The notes: generated from the sequence alone by a model not told the origin. A stretch of DNA of 64,000 nt from Bradyrhizobium lablabi (GCF_900141755.1 NZ_LT670844.1:6296501-6360500); one strand, 5' to 3'; shown: positions 1-8,788, counted from the stretch's first letter. Program-made: numbers and translations.

Positions 1-504
1 AATCCGCTGCTGATGGTGACCTATCCGGTGCCGAAGGCGGCGCTGATGCCGATCATCATGCTCTGGCTCGGCGTCGGCGACCTTGCGAAGATGCTGGTGA
101 TCTTCCTCGGCGTCAGTCTGCCGGTGATTTATCACAGCTTTCAGGGCGCCAAAGCGGTTGAGGAAAAGATGCTGTGGTCGGGCGCCGCGATGGGGCTTTC
201 GGCAATACAGCGCATGATCCGGATCGTGCTGCCGGCCGCGTTGCCGGAAATCCTCACGGGATGCCGTACTGGGCTCGTGCTCGCCCTGATCACCATGGTC
301 ACGAGCGAAATGATCGCGCGGCAGTCCGGCGCCGGAAACATCCTGTTCAACGCGCTCGACATGGGACAGTACGATACGGTGTACGCGATGATCATCATCA
401 TCGGCGCCATGGGTATCGGCCTCGACGCCGCGTTCGAAAACATGCGCGGCCGATTGGTAAAATGGTCCGAGCCGGGCTTCGACATTCCCCTGAGCTTTGC
501 ATGA
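1..504 (+). CDS. ABC transporter permease, SsuC/TauC type (5' end outside window)
   Basis: The reading frame is open from the first base, so the gene starts left of the window; the first internal ATG at 13 is not the true start. The visible 167 residues are hydrophobic and contain the permease EAA loop (EEKMLWSGAAMGLS followed by VLPAALPEILTG), which docks on the ATPase. This fits the BPD_transp_1 family that imports sulfonates, nitrate, taurine or aromatic precursors. Its stop overlaps the start of the next permease (ATGA at 501-504), so the two are translationally coupled and probably form a heterodimeric channel. The ATPase and binding protein must lie upstream, outside the window. Substrate unknown. 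Confidence 0.9.
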   Translation, partial: NPLLMVTYPVPKAALMPIIMLWLGVGDLAKMLVIFLGVSLPVIYHSFQGAKAVEEKMLWSGAAMGLSAIQRMIRIVLPAALPEILTGCRTGLVLALITMVTSEMIARQSGAGNILFNALDMGQYDTVYAMIIIIGAMGIGLDAAFENMRGRLVKWSEPGFDIPLSFA

Positions 505-1268
505 ACGCGCGCGCTGTCACATCAGATGTTCTGCTCGGCATGGTGCCGATCGCGCTGCTGATCGCGATATGGCAGGCGGTCGGCTCGCTCGGTTATGCCC
601 CGGCGACGCTGTTGCCGCCGCCCGGCATGGTGTTCGCGCGTCTTGCGCAACAGCTCTTGACCAGTACGTTTCAGCAGGAGATCGCCGCCACGCTGTTTCG
701 GCTGTTCGCGGGATTCTTGATTGCGGTGGTCGTCGGCGTCACCATCGGCCTCTTCGCCGCGACGAACCCGGCCATCAACGCCGTGGTGCGTCCCATCGTG
801 CGGGTACTGGCGCCATTGCCCAAGGTCGCCCTGTATCCGGCATTGCTGTTGTTGCTCGGATTCGGCCATGAATCCAAGATCACGCTGGTTGTCGCCGACG
901 CATTGTTTCCGATCCTGCTTTCGACCTATTACGGCGCCTCGATGGTGGAGCAGAAGCTGATCTGGTCGGCAATGGCGGCGGGCACGCCGCGCCGGCAGAT
1001 CCTGTTCAAGGTGGTGCTGCCGGCGGCGGTGCCGTCGATCCTCACCGGCTGCCGGATCGGTCTCGTGATCTCCTGCATCGTGGTGTTCCTCGCCGAGATG
1101 ATCACCTCGACCGACGGCCTCGGCCATGTGCTGGTGACGGCGGCCCGGACCTTCCAGGCGGTCGACATGTTCGTGCCGCTGATCACGATCTCGCTGCTCG
1201 GCCTTATTCTCAACGGCCTGCTGCAGGGATTGCGGTCCTATCTGCTGCGCGGGTTTCCGGAAGTCTGA
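501..1268 (+). CDS. ABC transporter permease, SsuC/TauC type
   Basis: 255-residue inner-membrane permease with about six hydrophobic segments and a C-terminal EAA loop (EQKLIWSAMAAGTP, then VLPAAVPSILTG). The start was chosen at the ATG inside the ATGA overlap with the preceding permease; the frame stays open further upstream, but that part is out-of-frame sequence of the upstream gene. It closely resembles the preceding gene in layout, as expected for the two halves of one importer. The NicX-like dioxygenase gene starts 28 bp downstream on the same strand, so a ring-cleavage substrate or precursor is a plausible cargo. That is inference from position only. Confidence 0.9.
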   Translation: MNARAVTSDVLLGMVPIALLIAIWQAVGSLGYAPATLLPPPGMVFARLAQQLLTSTFQQEIAATLFRLFAGFLIAVVVGVTIGLFAATNPAINAVVRPIVRVLAPLPKVALYPALLLLLGFGHESKITLVVADALFPILLSTYYGASMVEQKLIWSAMAAGTPRRQILFKVVLPAAVPSILTGCRIGLVISCIVVFLAEMITSTDGLGHVLVTAARTFQAVDMFVPLITISLLGLILNGLLQGLRSYLLRGFPEV

Positions 1269-1295
1269 TGCCATTTTTGAAGCGGAGATAGAAAC

Positions 1296-2342
1296 ATGCT
1301 GGCCGATCGCATCGAGGCGAAATGGATCGACGCATTCTGCGAGATTTTCGAGCGCTGCGCGGTCAAATCAGGTGATACCGCCGCGATCCTGTCGGAGACG
1401 CAGTCGCGCGCGCTCAATGTTCATTTGGCCGAACTCGCGCTGCTTCGGATGGGCGCAAAGCCGTTCCACATCGTCGTGCCGACCCCGCGCAACCGGCAAA
1501 TCGTGCCGATCCGCTCCACCGGCGCCAGCGAGGCGATCCAGCGGCTCGCCCCGGTCGTCACCGCGCTGCGGCAGGCGGGTTTCGTGGTCGACTGCACCAT
1601 TGAAGGACTGATGCACGCGGTCGAGACGCCGGAAATCCTCAAAGCCGGCGCGCGGATTCTGGTGATTTCCAACGAACATCCCGAAGCGCTGGAGCGCATG
1701 GTGCCCGATACGGCTTTGGAAAAGCGCGTGCGGGCCGCAGCAAAAATGCTGCGAGGGACAAAGCGGATGCGCGTGACTTCCAGAGCGGGGACTGAACTCG
1801 ACATCGATATGGTCGGCGCCTCGACTGTTGGCGTGTGGGGCTGGACCGACAAGCCCGGCACGCTGGCGCATTGGCCCGGCGGCATTGTCGTCAGCTTTCC
1901 CAAAAGCAGTACCGTCAACGGCACACTGGTGATGGCGGCGGGCGACATCAATCTCACCTTCAAGCGCTATCTGACGTCGCCGGTCAGGATGACGCTGAAG
2001 AACGACTACGTCACAAATCTGGAAGGCGAGGGCGCGGATGCGGCCATGATGCGCGCTTATCTGGCGGCATGGGGCGACCGCGAAGCCTATGCGGTGTCGC
2101 ATGTCGGCTTCGGCATGAATCCGGCCGCGCGCTACGAGGCGCTGACCATGTATGACCAGCGCGATACCAACGGCACGGAGCTCCGCGCGGTCGCCGGCAA
2201 TTTCCTGTTCTCCACCGGCGCCAATGAATTTGCCGGCCGCTATACGGCCGGGCATTTTGATCTGCCGATAATGGGGACCACGATCGAGCTCGACAACGTT
2301 GCCGTGGTCCGCGAGGGCGTGCTGCAGGACGTGTTCGGTTAA
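1296..2342 (+). CDS. NicX-like 2,5-dihydroxypyridine 5,6-dioxygenase (M29 aminopeptidase fold)
   Basis: 348 residues, the size of NicX, the iron(II) dioxygenase that opens 2,5-dihydroxypyridine in nicotinate degradation and shares its fold with M29 aminopeptidases. The C-terminal half has the family blocks HWPGG, GTLVMAAGD, SHVGFGMNP, GNFLFSTG and GHFDLP. His269, His320 and Asp322 line up with the His/His/Asp iron ligands I recall for NicX. An RBS-like AGCGGAG lies just before the ATG. It follows two ABC permeases and converges, with a 3 bp overlap, on the 3-hydroxyacyl-CoA dehydrogenase. Related aminopeptidase-like proteins are often mis-named, so the exact ring substrate (hydroxypyridine or another aminophenol-like ring) is not certain. 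Confidence 0.72.
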   Translation: MLADRIEAKWIDAFCEIFERCAVKSGDTAAILSETQSRALNVHLAELALLRMGAKPFHIVVPTPRNRQIVPIRSTGASEAIQRLAPVVTALRQAGFVVDCTIEGLMHAVETPEILKAGARILVISNEHPEALERMVPDTALEKRVRAAAKMLRGTKRMRVTSRAGTELDIDMVGASTVGVWGWTDKPGTLAHWPGGIVVSFPKSSTVNGTLVMAAGDINLTFKRYLTSPVRMTLKNDYVTNLEGEGADAAMMRAYLAAWGDREAYAVSHVGFGMNPAARYEALTMYDQRDTNGTELRAVAGNFLFSTGANEFAGRYTAGHFDLPIMGTTIELDNVAVVREGVLQDVFG

Positions 2343-3334
2343 TCCCTGTCAAGCACAGGCGGCCTGGCGAGCCCAAAATGCCGAAGCAGATTAACCAGTT
2401 CCGCGAGGCGCTGCTCGCGATAGGAGTCGACATCGAGGCCGGAATAATCGAGAAAGCCGGCGCCGGTCCGCAAGCCGATGCGACCCTCGCGCATGTTGCG
2501 TGAGATCACCTCGGGCGCGCGATAGCGGTCGCTATCAAGCGCGCCTTCGAGATAGCGGCTGGCATAATAGAGAATGTCGCCGCCGCCCCAGTCGATGAAT
2601 TCCAGAAGGCCCAGCACCGCATAGCGGAACCCAAAGCCGTAGCGGATTGCCTTGTCGATATCCTCAGGGCTGGCGACGCCTTCCTCCACCATCCGCGCCG
2701 CCTCGTTCATGGCGAGCGCCTGGATGCGCGGCACGATGAAGCCGGGCGTGGCGGCGCACACCACCGGCACCTTGCCGATGCCCTCCAGCAACGCTTTCAC
2801 CTGCGCGATGACCGCCGGATCGGTCGCGGCCCCAGGCGAGATCTCGACCAGCGGGATCAGATAGGCCGGGTTCAGCCAGTGCACGTTGAGGAAACGTCCG
2901 GGGCGCTCGACCGCGCCTGAGATGTCATCGACCAGAATGGTCGACGTGGTCGAGGCGATGATGATGTCAGGCCCGACACATTTCGAGGCGGAAGCCAGCA
3001 CCTCGCGCTTGAGCTCGACCACCTCGGGGACGCCTTCGAACACCATGCCGGCGCCGGCGAGGGCTGTCGCCATATTCTGCGCAGGCACCACGGAGACCCG
3101 CGCGATGATGGCGTCGGCGTCATTCGCCGCCAGCAATCCGAACCGCGCCAGGCTCGCCAGCGTTTTCCGGATTTCGCCGAGCGCCTCGGCTTCGAGTGTC
3201 GCGAATTGGTCCGCAGGCCGCACCTTGACGTCGATCATGGTGACGGCGTGGCCGGCATAGGCGAACGCCACCGCGATGCCGCGCCCCATGCGGCCGGCGC
3301 CAAGACAGGCGATCGGGGGACGAGCCGCGCTCAT
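2339..3334 (-). CDS. 3-hydroxyacyl-CoA dehydrogenase, NAD-dependent
   Basis: 331-residue soluble enzyme oxidising a 3-hydroxyacyl-CoA to the 3-oxoacyl-CoA. The N-terminal Rossmann fold shows GAGRMGRG near residue 12. The catalytic region has NVHWLNPAYLIPLVEI with the active-site His, followed by PGFIVPRIQALAMNEA, where the helical C-terminal domain begins. It is the last gene of a tightly coupled minus-strand operon (8081 down to 2339), joined by ATGA to the opine-dehydrogenase-like gene upstream of it. The operon context suggests it acts on a ring-derived hydroxyacyl-CoA rather than in general fatty acid oxidation. L-carnitine dehydrogenase-like enzymes have a similar layout and remain an alternative. 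Confidence 0.85.
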   Translation of the reverse strand: MSAARPPIACLGAGRMGRGIAVAFAYAGHAVTMIDVKVRPADQFATLEAEALGEIRKTLASLARFGLLAANDADAIIARVSVVPAQNMATALAGAGMVFEGVPEVVELKREVLASASKCVGPDIIIASTTSTILVDDISGAVERPGRFLNVHWLNPAYLIPLVEISPGAATDPAVIAQVKALLEGIGKVPVVCAATPGFIVPRIQALAMNEAARMVEEGVASPEDIDKAIRYGFGFRYAVLGLLEFIDWGGGDILYYASRYLEGALDSDRYRAPEVISRNMREGRIGLRTGAGFLDYSGLDVDSYREQRLAELVNLLRHFGLARPPVLDRD

Positions 3335-4425
3335 CGATCAAAACCTCCGCGCAGCAGCGTCTGCAGTTGGTCGCGGCCGAGCCCGCCGAGACCGAGACTT
3401 GCCAGCGTACGCCCGCCCTTGAAAAAGTCCTCGCCGCAGATTGCGCCGCCGACGGCGAGAAAGGCCCTTGCCAGCGGCGTCGCGACGCCAGCCAGTTCGG
3501 CCACCGAAACTAACAACGACAGGCCGAGCCGCAAATCTTCCCGCATATAGCGATGTTCTCTGAGCACGATCCGCTCGCGCCAGTCGCCGGAATCGGTCAG
3601 GCGATCATGCGAGCCGCGGCCATACATCCATTGCTCGCCTTCGGTCGCGTAATGATGCGCCAGCGGAAAATGCGGACCGCCATAGCCCAAACCTTCGCGC
3701 ACGGCGATGCGCTCGGCGTCAAGCGCGTCGGTGACGCGGCGGATCGCGGCCTGGGTGCCTTCCTTGTGAATGTCCCAGCGCTCGAAATGTTCGATCGGGC
3801 CGGCATTCATGACGATCAGCGGCGGATGGATGATCGGCCCGGCATTCATCAGCGCTCCCGACAGCGCGTCGCCGCACGGTTCGATCACGCCGGGAAAGGC
3901 CCTTCCGGTCACGTCGAGGGCGTGGTTCGCGCTTTTCAACGGAAATACACCGACCGGCAGCCGCTTGGCGCGGATGGTGATGGCGACTTCTAACGGGCCA
4001 TGCTTGCGCGTCAGCCATGGCAGCGTGCCGGTCTCGGCAAAGCTCACGCTGGCGCGATTGCCAGCCTCATGGGTGGCTTTCGCGAAGATCATCGAGCCGA
4101 ATGTGGCCGGCGGCAGGAATACCACCTGTCCGTCGCGCAGATGCGGCGCGAGCAGGTTTGCGATATCGGGCTGCGCGAAGGCCGGGGCAGGGCACAGGAT
4201 CAGTTCGGCGTTGCCGACGGCTTCGGCGATGTCAGTCGTTACCAAGGCCAGCCGTACGTCGTGTTGGCCATTTGAGTCCTTCAGAATGATGCGCGAGCCC
4301 GCGGCGCGATGCGCTGTGACCTGAGCCACATCACGCCGCCACAGCCTGACGTCATGGCCCTGCAGCGCAAAATCGCCCGCGGCTGCGAACGAGCCGTTGC
4401 CGCCGCCGAGCACCGCGATCTTCAA
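3331..4425 (-). CDS. NAD/NADP octopine/opine dehydrogenase family protein
   Basis: 364 residues. The N-terminus is a dinucleotide-binding Rossmann fold (MKIAVLGGGNGSFAAAGDFALQG starts the protein), followed around residues 180-330 by the helical opine-dehydrogenase C-terminal domain with conserved His and Asp positions (IHPPLIVMNAG, HFPLAHHYATEG). Family members reductively join an amino acid to a 2-oxo acid, or oxidise the conjugate. It overlaps both neighbours by 4 bp (ATGA) between the acyl-CoA ligase and the hydroxyacyl-CoA dehydrogenase. It may therefore handle an amino- or imino-containing intermediate of the aminobenzoyl-CoA route. That role is inference; no opine transport genes are adjacent. 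Confidence 0.75.
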   Translation of the reverse strand: MKIAVLGGGNGSFAAAGDFALQGHDVRLWRRDVAQVTAHRAAGSRIILKDSNGQHDVRLALVTTDIAEAVGNAELILCPAPAFAQPDIANLLAPHLRDGQVVFLPPATFGSMIFAKATHEAGNRASVSFAETGTLPWLTRKHGPLEVAITIRAKRLPVGVFPLKSANHALDVTGRAFPGVIEPCGDALSGALMNAGPIIHPPLIVMNAGPIEHFERWDIHKEGTQAAIRRVTDALDAERIAVREGLGYGGPHFPLAHHYATEGEQWMYGRGSHDRLTDSGDWRERIVLREHRYMREDLRLGLSLLVSVAELAGVATPLARAFLAVGGAICGEDFFKGGRTLASLGLGGLGRDQLQTLLRGGFDR

Positions 4426-5957
4426 GACGCCCCTCCTTGTGCGCGCGCGGGCGCATCGAGCCGCCGCAGCACGAAATGCTGGACCTTGCCGAGAGCGGTC
4501 CGCGGCAGGTCGTCGACGAAAACGATCTCACGCGGCACCTTGAAGCGGGCGAGCTGCGTCAGCACATGCGCCTTCAAATTCTCCGCCTCCACCGAACATC
4601 CTGCCCGCCTGATGACGTAGGCTACCGGCACCTCATCCCATCTCGGATCGGGGCGGCCGATCACGGCGCACTCCACGACCTCGGGATGCTCCAGCAGCAC
4701 GCGCTCGACTTCCGCCGGATAGATGTTCTCGCCGCCGGAAATGATCAGGTTCTTTTTGCGGTCGTGCACCCAAAAATAACCGTCTGCGTCGCGCAGCCCG
4801 ATGTCGCCGGTGCGATACCAGCCGTCGTGCAGCGCCTCCCGCGTCGCCTGCTCGTTGCCCCAATATTCGCAGAATACGTTAGGGCCTCGCACGACGATCT
4901 CGCCCGGCGTGTTCGGCGGCAATTCATTCCCGTCGTCATCTACCACTGCGGCGTCGCAACACAGGCCGCGAAGGCCAGTCGAGCCGAGGCGCGAAAGATC
5001 GCCGCCGCGGCGAGTGTAAACCGCGATTGGACAGGTTTCGGTCGAGCCGTAGACCTGAAGCACCGGCACGCCGCGTGCGACAAAGCGCTCGATCAGATGC
5101 GGCGGCACGATGGTCGATCCGGTCGAGACCGCCTTCAGCGAGGACAGGTCGGTCGAGGCCCAGTCGGGATGGTCGGTCACCGCCTGAATGATCGCGGGCA
5201 CCAGCACCGTTAAGGTCGGCCGCTCGCGCGCGATCGTAGCGAGCGTCGTTTCCGGCGTGAAGCGCGAATGGATCGTCACCATCGCACCAAAGTGCAGCGC
5301 CGGCGTGGTCTGAATGTTAAGGCCGCCGACATGGAAGAAGGGCAGCACGGTAAGCACGTGGTCATCCGAGGTGAGGCCGTGCATGTGCTGGCTCATCACG
5401 GCGTTCCACAACAGCGCTTGCTGTCGCAGCACCGCGCCCTTCGGCCTTCCGGTCGTGCCGGAGGTATAGACGATCAGGAGCGGATAACTGAGATCGGCAT
5501 CCGGATTTCGGCCGTCGCCGCGCGCCTGGGCCAGCAGCGCATCGAATGTGCGCCCGCGCGGCGGCGTGAAATCGAGGCCTACGATGCTGGCCAAGGGCAA
5601 GCTCTTTTCCAGCGCGGGTAGGATCTCCGCAAAAGCCTGTTCGAGCACCAGCACCTTGATCGAGGCGTCCGACAGGATGAACGATTGTTCAGCTACCGCC
5701 AGCCGCCAGTTCAGCGGCACCAGCATGGCGCCGAGCCGGGCACAGGCATAGAGCAATACGAGATAGTCAGGCCGGTTCAGGCTGAGGATCGCGACGCGAT
5801 CGCCGCGGCTGACCCCGCACTCGGCTTTCAGTGCACGCGCGGTTTGCTCAATGCGCGCAGCGAAATCCGCGTAGGTAAGAGTCTCACCTTCAAAAATGGT
5901 CGCGGTCTTGAACGGCGTGAACGCCGCATTCCGTTCGATGAGATCGGAAAGGTCCAT
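4422..5957 (-). CDS. AMP-forming acyl-CoA synthetase
   Basis: 511-residue member of the ANL superfamily that activates a carboxylic acid to its CoA thioester through an acyl-adenylate. Motifs in order: YTSGTTGRPKG near residue 165 (AMP/phosphate loop), YGSTETCP near 305, GWYRTGDIG near 390, and a C-terminal LPRTALGKVQHFVL with the catalytic Lys. Length and layout match long-chain or aromatic acyl-CoA ligases. It is translationally coupled to the opine-dehydrogenase-like gene (ATGA overlap) and 7 bp downstream of the acyl-CoA dehydrogenase. It is clearly distinct from the 2-aminobenzoate-CoA ligase at 18939, so it probably activates a ring-opened acid or a different aromatic acid. Confidence 0.88.
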   Translation of the reverse strand: MDLSDLIERNAAFTPFKTATIFEGETLTYADFAARIEQTARALKAECGVSRGDRVAILSLNRPDYLVLLYACARLGAMLVPLNWRLAVAEQSFILSDASIKVLVLEQAFAEILPALEKSLPLASIVGLDFTPPRGRTFDALLAQARGDGRNPDADLSYPLLIVYTSGTTGRPKGAVLRQQALLWNAVMSQHMHGLTSDDHVLTVLPFFHVGGLNIQTTPALHFGAMVTIHSRFTPETTLATIARERPTLTVLVPAIIQAVTDHPDWASTDLSSLKAVSTGSTIVPPHLIERFVARGVPVLQVYGSTETCPIAVYTRRGGDLSRLGSTGLRGLCCDAAVVDDDGNELPPNTPGEIVVRGPNVFCEYWGNEQATREALHDGWYRTGDIGLRDADGYFWVHDRKKNLIISGGENIYPAEVERVLLEHPEVVECAVIGRPDPRWDEVPVAYVIRRAGCSVEAENLKAHVLTQLARFKVPREIVFVDDLPRTALGKVQHFVLRRLDAPARAQGGAS

Positions 5958-5964
5958 TTTCGAG

Positions 5965-7257
5965 CTAGTCGTCCGTCTCGCCGGTCTCGTACAGCGCCTC
6001 GCGGCCGATGCGGTCGAGACAGAGTTCGGCGGTCCATGGCAGCATCAGCGATCCGCAGCGGCTGTCGCGATAGATGCGCTCCAAGGCTAACGATTTCAGC
6101 ATCGCCTGGCCGCCGCAGGTGCGGATCGCCAGTGTCGCGATCTCGTTGGCGCCCTCCATCGCGGAATATTGCGCGGCGTAGGCGCGCAGCACCTGCTCCT
6201 TGGTCGGGTTGGCGCAGGCTTCGGTGACCGCCTGAAACCAGATCGCCTTGATCTGCTCCAGCTTGATCTGCATCTGTGCCACCGCGATCTGCTTGGTCGG
6301 ATACATCCGCCGCTTGACCGGCGGCGTGCCGCGCACCTCGCCGCGCAGATAGCGCACGGTGAAATCATATGCCGCCTGCGCCAGGCCGACATAGGTCGGC
6401 GACAGCGTCAGGAACATATGCGGCCAACGCATCGCCGCCTGAAAATAGACGCCGCGCGGCATCAGCGCCGCATCTTCCGGCACGAATACATCCTTGAACA
6501 GAAGTGTGCGTGACACTGTGCCGCGCATGCCCAGCGGATCCCAGTCGCCGACCACCGAGACGCCATCGGCCTTGGCCGGCACCGCGAGGTAGAGCGTGTT
6601 GCGGCGGGAGGCTTTTTCCCCCTCCACGATTTCGGTGCAAAGCGCGCCGTAATAGTCCGCGTGACCCGAAAGCGAGGCAAAGATCTTCTTGCCGTTGACC
6701 AGCCAACCGCCCTTGACCGGTTTGGCCTCGGTGCCGAACGCGACCCCGCCGGCGGCGGCTGCGCCGCCTTCCGAGAACGGCTGCGAATAAATCGCACCCT
6801 CCTCGACGATGCGCTTGTAATGCAGGGCGCGCCGGCGCTCGTGTTCGGCGCGGGTAGCGGCATTCATGTCGAGATCGTCTGCCAGCGGGCCGGACCACAG
6901 CGTCGAGCAGACATGCATGTTCCAGGTTAGCGCGGTCGCGCCGCAATAGCGGCCGATCTCGGCGGCAGCGATGGCATAGGTCTGGTAGCCGGCGCCGAGG
7001 CCGCCGTGTTTTTTGGGGATGGCGATGCCGAGCAGCCCCGCGCGATGCAGATCCCGGTAATTCTCGATCGGGAATTTTGCTTCGCGATCGTAAGCGGCCG
7101 CGCGGCCGGCGAACACGCTTTGGCCAAGCTCGCGTGCGGTCGCGATAATCCCTGCCTGTTCGTCGTTGAGCCGGAACGCATCCGAGGCAAAGATCGGGGC
7201 ATCCAGATTGATCGCATCGATCGCAGTCGCGGTTTTGCTGGCTTGCACCGTCATCAT
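5965..7257 (-). CDS. acyl-CoA dehydrogenase family flavoprotein
   Basis: 430 residues with the three-domain acyl-CoA dehydrogenase plan. The helical N-terminal domain contains GLLGIAIPKKHGGLG, the middle beta domain GGWLVNGKKIFAS, and the C-terminal helical bundle ends ERIYRDSRCGSLMLPW, near the usual catalytic-base region. FAD-dependent desaturation of an acyl-CoA is the expected reaction. Some relatives in this branch are flavin monooxygenases, so oxygenation cannot be excluded. It overlaps the alpha/beta hydrolase by 4 bp (7254-7257) within the minus-strand operon preceded by a predicted MarR operator. The first two residues are both Met; the ATG at 7257 is kept because of the overlap. Confidence 0.85.
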   Translation of the reverse strand: MMTVQASKTATAIDAINLDAPIFASDAFRLNDEQAGIIATARELGQSVFAGRAAAYDREAKFPIENYRDLHRAGLLGIAIPKKHGGLGAGYQTYAIAAAEIGRYCGATALTWNMHVCSTLWSGPLADDLDMNAATRAEHERRRALHYKRIVEEGAIYSQPFSEGGAAAAGGVAFGTEAKPVKGGWLVNGKKIFASLSGHADYYGALCTEIVEGEKASRRNTLYLAVPAKADGVSVVGDWDPLGMRGTVSRTLLFKDVFVPEDAALMPRGVYFQAAMRWPHMFLTLSPTYVGLAQAAYDFTVRYLRGEVRGTPPVKRRMYPTKQIAVAQMQIKLEQIKAIWFQAVTEACANPTKEQVLRAYAAQYSAMEGANEIATLAIRTCGGQAMLKSLALERIYRDSRCGSLMLPWTAELCLDRIGREALYETGETDD

Positions 7258-8081
7258 GCCGTCACTTGGGTTGAAGCCGCATGGGCTTTCAGGAATTGAT
7301 CGAGCACTGCGTTGAACGCATCGGCGCGTTCGAGATTGGCGAGATGGCCGACACCTTCGAGTTCAACGTAGCTTGCGGATGGAATATAGCTCGCCATCTT
7401 CGCCATCATCGCCGCCGGCGCGTTGTTGTCCTTTGAGCCCGACAGCAGCAGCGTCGGCACCGAGATGTTTTTCAGCGCGCCGCGCAGATCGAATCCCATC
7501 AACGCCAGCATGGTGGCGCGATAGGTCGCCTCGGGAACCGCGGCCATGCAATCGCGCGCAAGCTCCATCCCGCTGGGATCAGGGTTGTCGCCGGCCAGTT
7601 CTTTCACCAGCGACGGCGCCAGCGAGGCCAGCGTTTCGCCGCGATCGAGCGGGCCGAGCCGCGCCGCGATAAAGGATTTCTGCCAGTCGCCGTCGGGTTT
7701 GCCGAACGCCGGGCTCGTCTGCGCAAGCACGACGGCGGCGGCGATGCGCGCATTCTTCGCCAGCAATTGCTGCACGATCATGCCGCCGATCGAATGCCCG
7801 ACCAGAATGGGTTTTGTAGCGCCGACCGCTTGCAGGAAATCCTGCAAGGCATCGGCAAATCCGGGAATGCTGAATTGTGCCGGCGGCGCCGAGCCGCCAT
7901 AGCCCGGCATGTCCCAAGCGATGGTGCGATAACGATCGCTGAAGGTTTCCAACTGGCCGCGCCATGCCCGCGCCGCGCCGCCGATGCCATGCAGGAACAC
8001 CAGCGGCGGTGATGCGGCGTTGCCGGCGGCCTCATAGCTGAAGCGGCTATCGCTGGTTTTCATGGGCGCGGGTTGAGGCAC
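7254..8081 (-). CDS. alpha/beta-fold hydrolase, ring-cleavage/enol-lactonase type
   Basis: 275-residue cytosolic hydrolase of the 3-oxoadipate enol-lactonase/MhpC group. It shows the oxyanion segment HGIGG (residues 31-35), the nucleophile elbow GHSIGG with Ser97, Asp218 in SGSKDNN and His246 in EGVGHL, a complete triad. It is the first gene of the minus-strand operon running to 2339, and a predicted MarR operator lies 60 bp upstream of its start. In the aminobenzoyl-CoA pathway a hydrolase could open the reduced ring or release CoA; this assignment is inferred. An alternative start is the Met at residue 7, but the ATG at 8081 is kept. Confidence 0.85.
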   Translation of the reverse strand: MPQPAPMKTSDSRFSYEAAGNAASPPLVFLHGIGGAARAWRGQLETFSDRYRTIAWDMPGYGGSAPPAQFSIPGFADALQDFLQAVGATKPILVGHSIGGMIVQQLLAKNARIAAAVVLAQTSPAFGKPDGDWQKSFIAARLGPLDRGETLASLAPSLVKELAGDNPDPSGMELARDCMAAVPEATYRATMLALMGFDLRGALKNISVPTLLLSGSKDNNAPAAMMAKMASYIPSASYVELEGVGHLANLERADAFNAVLDQFLKAHAASTQVTA

Positions 8082-8140
8082 GCCGGACCTCCTGTCTTCA
8101 CTGACTTGCGGATGCTAACAGGACCGCGATAGATGGAAAG

Positions 8141-8164
8141 AGATATTTTATATTTAAAGCAATT
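8141..8164. promoter_or_regulatory. predicted MarR operator, site 1
   Basis: AT-rich near-palindrome in otherwise GC-rich DNA, 60 bp upstream of the alpha/beta hydrolase that opens the minus-strand operon. It matches the perfect palindrome at 10623-10646 at 18 of 24 positions by eye, including the TTTTA half and the TTTAAA centre. It probably controls the 8081-2339 operon. Confidence 0.6.
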
Positions 8165-8194
8165 TTTCCGATCGGCGGACATCGAGCCGCCTGA

Positions 8195-8644
8195 TCAGTC
8201 ATTGGCCTCCGGAGGCAGGAAGTTCACTTCATGCTCGGCGGAGATGCGGACGATTTCCGCGACATCCGAAAGATTGTGCAACTGGTTGAACAGCGCTTCG
8301 AGTTTTTGCGTCGGCGACACCCAGAACAACGCCCTCGCCGGCTTGTCCGATTTGTTGAAATAACCGTGTGGAATGCCGCGGGGCAGCCGAACCAGGTCGC
8401 CGGCGCTGGCCTGTACCCAGACGCCATCCAGCTTGAGGTCCAGCATGCCGTCCTGAACCAGAATGAATTCATCCTGGGTGGGATGAATATGGACCGGGAC
8501 AAACTGGCCGGGATCGCTGTTGGTCTCGAACGCGAAGGTCGAGTCCGTCACCGCCTTCGGGAAATAGACCTGCCCGAGGATATTCCAGGTCTTGCCGGAA
8601 TATCCCGTTCCGTTCCGCGTGATGCCTTTTTCAAGCGCTGCCAT
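8195..8644 (-). CDS. cupin-domain protein, paralogue 1
   Basis: 149-residue single-domain cupin. The two cupin motifs carry a full metal-binding set: PVHIHPTQDEF (His, His, Glu) and GIPHGYFN (His). The frame continues open far upstream, but the ATG at 8644 is preceded by AGGACGGG and gives a start matching the paralogue at 15217-15669. The two proteins share blocks such as WNILGQ, HIHP, QDE, DLxRLxxGxPHG, FNKSD and LFWVSP. It is divergent from the SDR gene, with a predicted MarR operator between them. The reaction is unknown; isomerase, hydrolase or dioxygenase activity on a ring-derived CoA ester would be consistent. Confidence 0.85.
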   Translation of the reverse strand: MAALEKGITRNGTGYSGKTWNILGQVYFPKAVTDSTFAFETNSDPGQFVPVHIHPTQDEFILVQDGMLDLKLDGVWVQASAGDLVRLPRGIPHGYFNKSDKPARALFWVSPTQKLEALFNQLHNLSDVAEIVRISAEHEVNFLPPEAND

Positions 8645-8722
8645 GATACCCGTCCTCCTGATTGTTAACGCGACGCTACCTTTGGCGATTGATCTGTCAA
8701 GCAAAGAGAGCGCATTTCTTGC

Positions 8723-8746
8723 AAAAGCTTGAAGTTTAAAATATAT
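8723..8746. promoter_or_regulatory. predicted MarR operator, site 2
   Basis: AT-rich site in the divergent gap between cupin 1 (minus) and the SDR (plus), 43 bp before the SDR start. About 16 of 24 positions agree with the 10623 palindrome, centred on GTTTAAAA. Flanking CTTGCA (8718-8723) and TGCAAG (8746-8751) form an extra inverted repeat. Confidence 0.45.
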
Positions 8747-8788
8747 GCAAGGCCATGCGTCGATGAGTTCACTCGGGGAGGCCAGCGC

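Noticed and set aside
174..500. Upstream extension of the second permease frame
   Set aside because: It overlaps the first permease out of frame and is Arg/His-rich; the ATGA junction at 501 gives the natural start.
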